A DNA stretch of 64,000 bases from Stentor roeselii (lineage: Eukaryota; Ciliophora; Heterotrichea; Heterotrichida; Stentoridae). Positions within the stretch are counted from its first letter, which is position 1, and each line of letters begins with the position of its first letter. Under the pieces are notes generated by a model that had not been told where the DNA came from, did no database searches, and was given only the letters and a program-made list of their open reading frames with translations. The translations under genes were made by a program, and so were the position numbers. The stretch is from positions 149,674 through 213,673 of the forward strand of contig RSEH01000026.1 in NCBI GenBank assembly GCA_006503475.1, given 5' to 3'. Shown here in pieces: positions 61,101-64,000 of this stretch.

Positions 61101-64000
61101 AACTTTATGCATTAAAGAACTTCTATTCATGTTGAATAGTGACTTCAAAACAGTAAACCTCATCAAATTATTTCCATCTGCTAAAACAATTGCAATCATA
61201 GGCAAAATTAAAGAAGTTTTACCTTCCCCCATATTAAGCTGAGTGACAAGGTTTTTATTTTTTGAGAACATCATTGTCTTAGCTACATCCACCTGAACTG
61301 GTCTAATCATCAAGTCAAGTTCAATTTGAAGTACCAGCCATCCAGGGTATTCAGCTGGTGACCAGTTCGCATATGGAATATTTTCAAGTTCTCTTGATAA
61401 TGCAAGACTTTGTGAATCATTATTAAAGTAACCCAAGCAACGCTCAAGCCTTTGCTCGAGGGTCCAGAGTACACAAATCGCTCCACATATAATCAAATGA
61501 TCATTTTTTAAGATAAAACTGGGATTGGAAAAATGTAAAAGTTGCCTTTGGATTTCAGTAGGAGTGAGTTCAGGGAAATATTGAGAGATTTGGAGGATTC
61601 GGTTTTGCTTGTTGTTTTTAAAAAGTGAAGATTCAAGGCTATTTTGGAACTTTTTCAATAGTTTACTGTATTTATGATGATGGGATATTAATTTTCCCTC
61701 TAAATCTTGCACTTTATTAGTGGAAATTGTTGTGTTTTTAGATTCTTGATGCTCTTTCCAACTTTTGATTAGGTCCTTAATTAATATGTCATCAAGATTT
61801 GAATTGCAAGGATAATCTAGAGGGAATTTTTGTTCATTTTCATTTTTTTCTTTGTTAAGTATTTCGAAAAGATTTTCAGGTTTGAAAAGCCTTTTATTAA
61901 AAATCAATTCAGCTTTACTTACAATATTTTCCGGAATAATTTCACTGCAATCTAAAACAGGTTGAAATTGATTGAAACTGATAGGGTCATTAACTCTTAG
62001 TAACACTTTTTTTAAATCTATTATTTTCGGAGATAGAAAATTATTAAAGACATTCTCAACTTTTCTAAAAAATTTCCAAAATTCCACATTTTTAAACCAT
62101 TTGAAAATCTCTTCAGAAACAATATAATTAAGGTTTTGATTAAAAAATGGATCGTTTATATATTGAATTTTCTCACAAGGCCACTGCCTTTCAAAATATT
62201 TAAGAGCTTCAAGTATTTTTTGATTTTTTTCAATAAGATATTTGTTTCTAATTTCTTCTGTTATTAAATAAAAACCCAATCTTTGTGAGTACTGATTAAG
62301 AGAAATGATTTGCGAAGAAATGAAATCTTTTATAACATCGACTTTAAAAAGAACTTCAGAAACTTGATCATACTCATGGTATTCAGGGGCTTCAATTTCA
62401 TAAAATTTTGATTGGTTATCAAGTACAGTCACTAAAAATAATAAAAAGTCAATATCCACTCCTCTATATGCTGCTAACGCGAGACCGAATCGAAGTCCCA
62501 ATTTATCATTTTCAGAACAACATCTGCAGTATTCATATAGGTTTATCCAATTATCTAAAAAATTATCAGGTTTCCACATTGACTCAGGCACAGAACAACT
62601 TACTGAAATTTGTGAATTTTTACCAATTAATTTTTTAAGTTGAACTAACTTCCGTTCTATCGAATTTAAATTAGTACGTTGCAATTCCCGGTTCATGACT
62701 TTTCTAACATTAAGAATATTTTCTGAATCCCAATTTATATCGATTCCAAAACAAGGAAGATTTTCAGAAGAAGTTTTGTTAGGATATATCAAATATTCGT
62801 TTTCTTCAAATAATCTGAAATTCAGAGGTAAGAGTTTTCTGTACGCTTTTTCATGAAGAAGTCTTTTATTCTCGTTTAGTTCCTTTTTTTCTGTTTTCTC
62901 AAAAAGGAGAGAGTTTTCCTCAATCTGATGTGCAAGAAATAAAAAACAGTCACTTGATGCATAACTGGAATTAAGATCTGGCCATTTAACATTTTCCACA
63001 GTTTTTTTACTCGGAGGAACGAAAATTCTTTCAGGACTTAGCCTCGAGATTTTTTTCAAGATTTCATATGATTCATCAGGTAGTTTTGTGCATGAAAATA
63101 CGTGCGGGCTCTGAAGAATTTCTAAAGCTCTTGCAGTTCCTGATATTTTCAGAAATGGGTCAGGAAGGATATTAGATGTGAATGCGTGCAGATAAGCCAG
63201 GTAGAGCCAGGCAGTAGTTGATTCTCCTGCCCGTAGAATTCCGATTCGGTCATCAATTTCATAGATAAAGAAAGAAGGATTTTGCAATTCTTTTGTGTCG
63301 ATATCGACTAATTCGCCTTTAGAGTTGTTGGAACTTTTCAAATTGCCATGTGGAACAATAAATTTCTTTTTAGCAAGACGTGAGTTAATACTATTCTCTG
63401 AGCTGTTTCTATTCCTTGAGTCATTTTTCATTTCGAGAACTAGTCCTTTCTCAAGGCCAATTAAAGTGCCAAGACTTTGATCAAGTGAAAGTTTGAGTCC
63501 TCTAAATTGCTTCGAAATAATTTCATTTTCTTCATTTAAAATTTCGAAACTAAGATTGTACCTTTTAAAATCGATGACAAATTTTGGTGATGAATTTTTA
63601 TCTATAAACATTTGAATATTTTCTCGAGAATCCATTCGAAATCCTACTTTTGTGTAAACTTCATCAAAGGATTTACTTTGAATATTGATAAGCAAACATT
63701 CCGTTGCATCATCAGTAACTGTATTGTCATTTAAATTCAAAGTAAAGAATCTATCACGACTGAATGAATTCTGTTTTAGATTTTTTACCCTGAAGTATAT
63801 TTTGTTGGCTTTAGTGTCTAGCCAGTGGCTATAGTCTTCAACTAATGCTTTAGGAAGTAAATAATCGAACTTTTCATGAGGAATCAGCTCAAGCTCTGTT
63901 GTTTTCCCATCTTCTTCACATAACTCTTTCACTAAAAGATTAGAATTTTCTCTCGGAGAATACGCAAATTTATAACTAAATTTCAATTTTTCGGTTATAT
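58119..64000 (-). CDS. DUF3638/DUF3645-type giant P-loop protein, 5' end outside the window
   Basis: The frame is open from the right edge to TAA at 58119, giving about 1,960 residues. No ATG lies near the edge, so the N-terminus is missing; family members often reach about 3,000 aa. A P-loop (QLNMGEGKTSLILPM) lies near visible residue 918, and a DESDE motif resembling Walker B near 1045. A helicase-like block follows at about 1490 (YLDDTHTRGTDL) with DRLMQACMRMRMLGNGHQV shortly after, similar to an arginine-finger motif. These match the DUF3638/DUF3645 proteins of fungi, plants and protists, often labelled ubiquitin hydrolases without strong evidence. An ATP-driven remodelling role is inferred. 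Confidence 0.82.
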   Translation of the reverse strand, partial: ITEKLKFSYKFAYSPRENSNLLVKELCEEDGKTTELELIPHEKFDYLLPKALVEDYSHWLDTKANKIYFRVKNLKQNSFSRDRFFTLNLNDNTVTDDATECLLINIQSKSFDEVYTKVGFRMDSRENIQMFIDKNSSPKFVIDFKRYNLSFEILNEENEIISKQFRGLKLSLDQSLGTLIGLEKGLVLEMKNDSRNRNSSENSINSRLAKKKFIVPHGNLKSSNNSKGELVDIDTKELQNPSFFIYEIDDRIGILRAGESTTAWLYLAYLHAFTSNILPDPFLKISGTARALEILQSPHVFSCTKLPDESYEILKKISRLSPERIFVPPSKKTVENVKWPDLNSSYASSDCFLFLAHQIEENSLLFEKTEKKELNENKRLLHEKAYRKLLPLNFRLFEENEYLIYPNKTSSENLPCFGIDINWDSENILNVRKVMNRELQRTNLNSIERKLVQLKKLIGKNSQISVSCSVPESMWKPDNFLDNWINLYEYCRCCSENDKLGLRFGLALAAYRGVDIDFLLFLVTVLDNQSKFYEIEAPEYHEYDQVSEVLFKVDVIKDFISSQIISLNQYSQRLGFYLITEEIRNKYLIEKNQKILEALKYFERQWPCEKIQYINDPFFNQNLNYIVSEEIFKWFKNVEFWKFFRKVENVFNNFLSPKIIDLKKVLLRVNDPISFNQFQPVLDCSEIIPENIVSKAELIFNKRLFKPENLFEILNKEKNENEQKFPLDYPCNSNLDDILIKDLIKSWKEHQESKNTTISTNKVQDLEGKLISHHHKYSKLLKKFQNSLESSLFKNNKQNRILQISQYFPELTPTEIQRQLLHFSNPSFILKNDHLIICGAICVLWTLEQRLERCLGYFNNDSQSLALSRELENIPYANWSPAEYPGWLVLQIELDLMIRPVQVDVAKTMMFSKNKNLVTQLNMGEGKTSLILPMIAIVLADGNNLMRFTVLKSLFNMNRSSLMHKVGGVINKRVYVVPCRRDTEFDYDKILTIKTLLKECRRKKGIFITLPEFRLSFNLKGLELCRNNENLGLKMVEIQNWLGKYCRDVIDESDEILSPKYQLVYTVGKQSQISCGQLRWQVCQAVLDLAKNHFSELEKTFGDKSVFFQQQEDPIAYPHFRLLNKDAYGDLCKNICLDILNGNANFIKFLPLKDKVKKVVLDYILSQVVPPEIRKELKDILPSLGERHEIIIILRGIFSYEILFSVLSKRWRVNYGVNTNYLQQAVPFRAKDVPAERAQFAHPDISILLTQLSYFYSGLNNNQLDQVFEKLKNNPFPESEYESWIKSIPPNKEIDDSIRMLKGVNLSEIHQKYNILYPLLRKHTIVINFWLNTCVYPKEMKEFSSKLCNSSWDLCPEKTITTGFSGTNDSKFLLPLNTSFSGVTNLSGTNGSLIESLLHPENNSYISIKLGVSSNQLLKDISEKNSNLRLLLDAGALMLDLTNEELVKEWLKLRSDIEAGVYFDENNEIKVIDRQGHIVAFEMSPYKTHLQSCVIYLDDTHTRGTDLKIPKGTIGAVTLGKDLTKDRLMQACMRMRMLGNGHQVCFFASHEVDNEIRQNNSNIGTKEILEWAIKNTKNMILSQLMYWAVQGLSFYRRMQICEDYEKCNDIKKYSNLYEEKENTDVASLYDPDRDEFSAKHILDGISQGIASYLKKNSVPSALFDEKSKKIINFIRKIAGDLKMLSHRSDEEREIELEIEIEEEVQIEKPKSAIPLCPKNAKGLYLFIKTGFIPEDSQDFINIGQGFSQSSVKNDSQPEAWSKRIFLTSDFLNTVTKQYYGDSYLKPPRWICFNPNISDGHVVIISAFEAHNHFNYFSQDSTTLSMLMPRTRTDQSLFFSRFEFEFPKDLLQQLAVFAGSMFVDSSELEDYLNFIGYCPIPRSLSQDEFFNSGFIESTGYVKKENRLRVLGCEKCLFIACPEKLIIKISEFRNYGIVSRFSDYFEILQCGRRPSFKSKES

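Overview
The window reads as macronuclear DNA of a heterotrich ciliate close to Stentor. It is AT-rich and very gene-dense, with long ORFs in the standard code (all three stop codons occur: about 18 TAA, 11 TAG, one TGA) and protein types typical of ciliates: tandem kinases, MORN proteins, giant cysteine-rich surface proteins, cyclic-nucleotide K+ channels and TRP-like channels. The decisive sign is six introns of exactly 15 nt. Each begins GTA, ends AG and carries an A at intron position 10. No tRNA, rRNA, mobile element, CRISPR array or telomere was recognised.

Layout. 1-4.7 kb: a tandem-kinase gene cut by the left edge, a doubtful small ORF, a SIAH-type RING ligase and ribosomal protein eL24. 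5.2-9.8 kb, plus strand: a cyclic-nucleotide-type K+ channel, a FYVE-like zinc/coiled-coil protein, a basic unknown and a lipid-anchored IQ-MORN protein. 9.8-13.4 kb, minus strand: Integrator subunit INTS9, a DHHC palmitoyltransferase and a secreted Cys-rich protein, packed almost end to end. 13.4-17.3 kb: a coiled-coil protein, a second MORN protein and a sulfatase-like membrane protein. 17.3-21.8 kb, minus strand: a mitochondrial carrier, a zinc/Kelch protein, two unknowns and a 57-residue RING protein. 21.9-29.9 kb, plus strand: VDAC, a small membrane protein, a GOST-like 7TM protein, VPS18, MEMO1, a basic unknown and a zinc-finger protein, with gaps down to 5 bp. 30.2-37.4 kb: one 2,379-residue surface protein (Notch-type LNR repeats, beta-helix, multipass C-terminus) that appears as three ORFs until three 15-nt introns are removed. 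38.6-47.4 kb: a MARCH-type RING-CH ligase, a giant Cys-rich repeat protein interrupted by an in-frame TAA, and an orphan gene, separated by AT-rich gaps. 49.8-57.2 kb: a 2,483-residue fusion of about 39 WD40 repeats to a TRPV-like channel. 58.1-64 kb: a DUF3638-type giant ATPase/helicase-like protein running off the right edge.

The gaps are not empty. A stop-riddled B-box/WD40 relic lies just upstream of the WD40-channel gene, and a kinesin-motor relic lies just downstream on the other strand. The same-strand runs, including a TAATG stop/start overlap between INTS9 and the DHHC gene, are operon-like in spacing; whether they are co-transcribed cannot be read from sequence. Functionally the window mixes housekeeping genes (eL24, INTS9, VPS18, VDAC, SLC25, MEMO1) with ciliate-style signalling and surface proteins.
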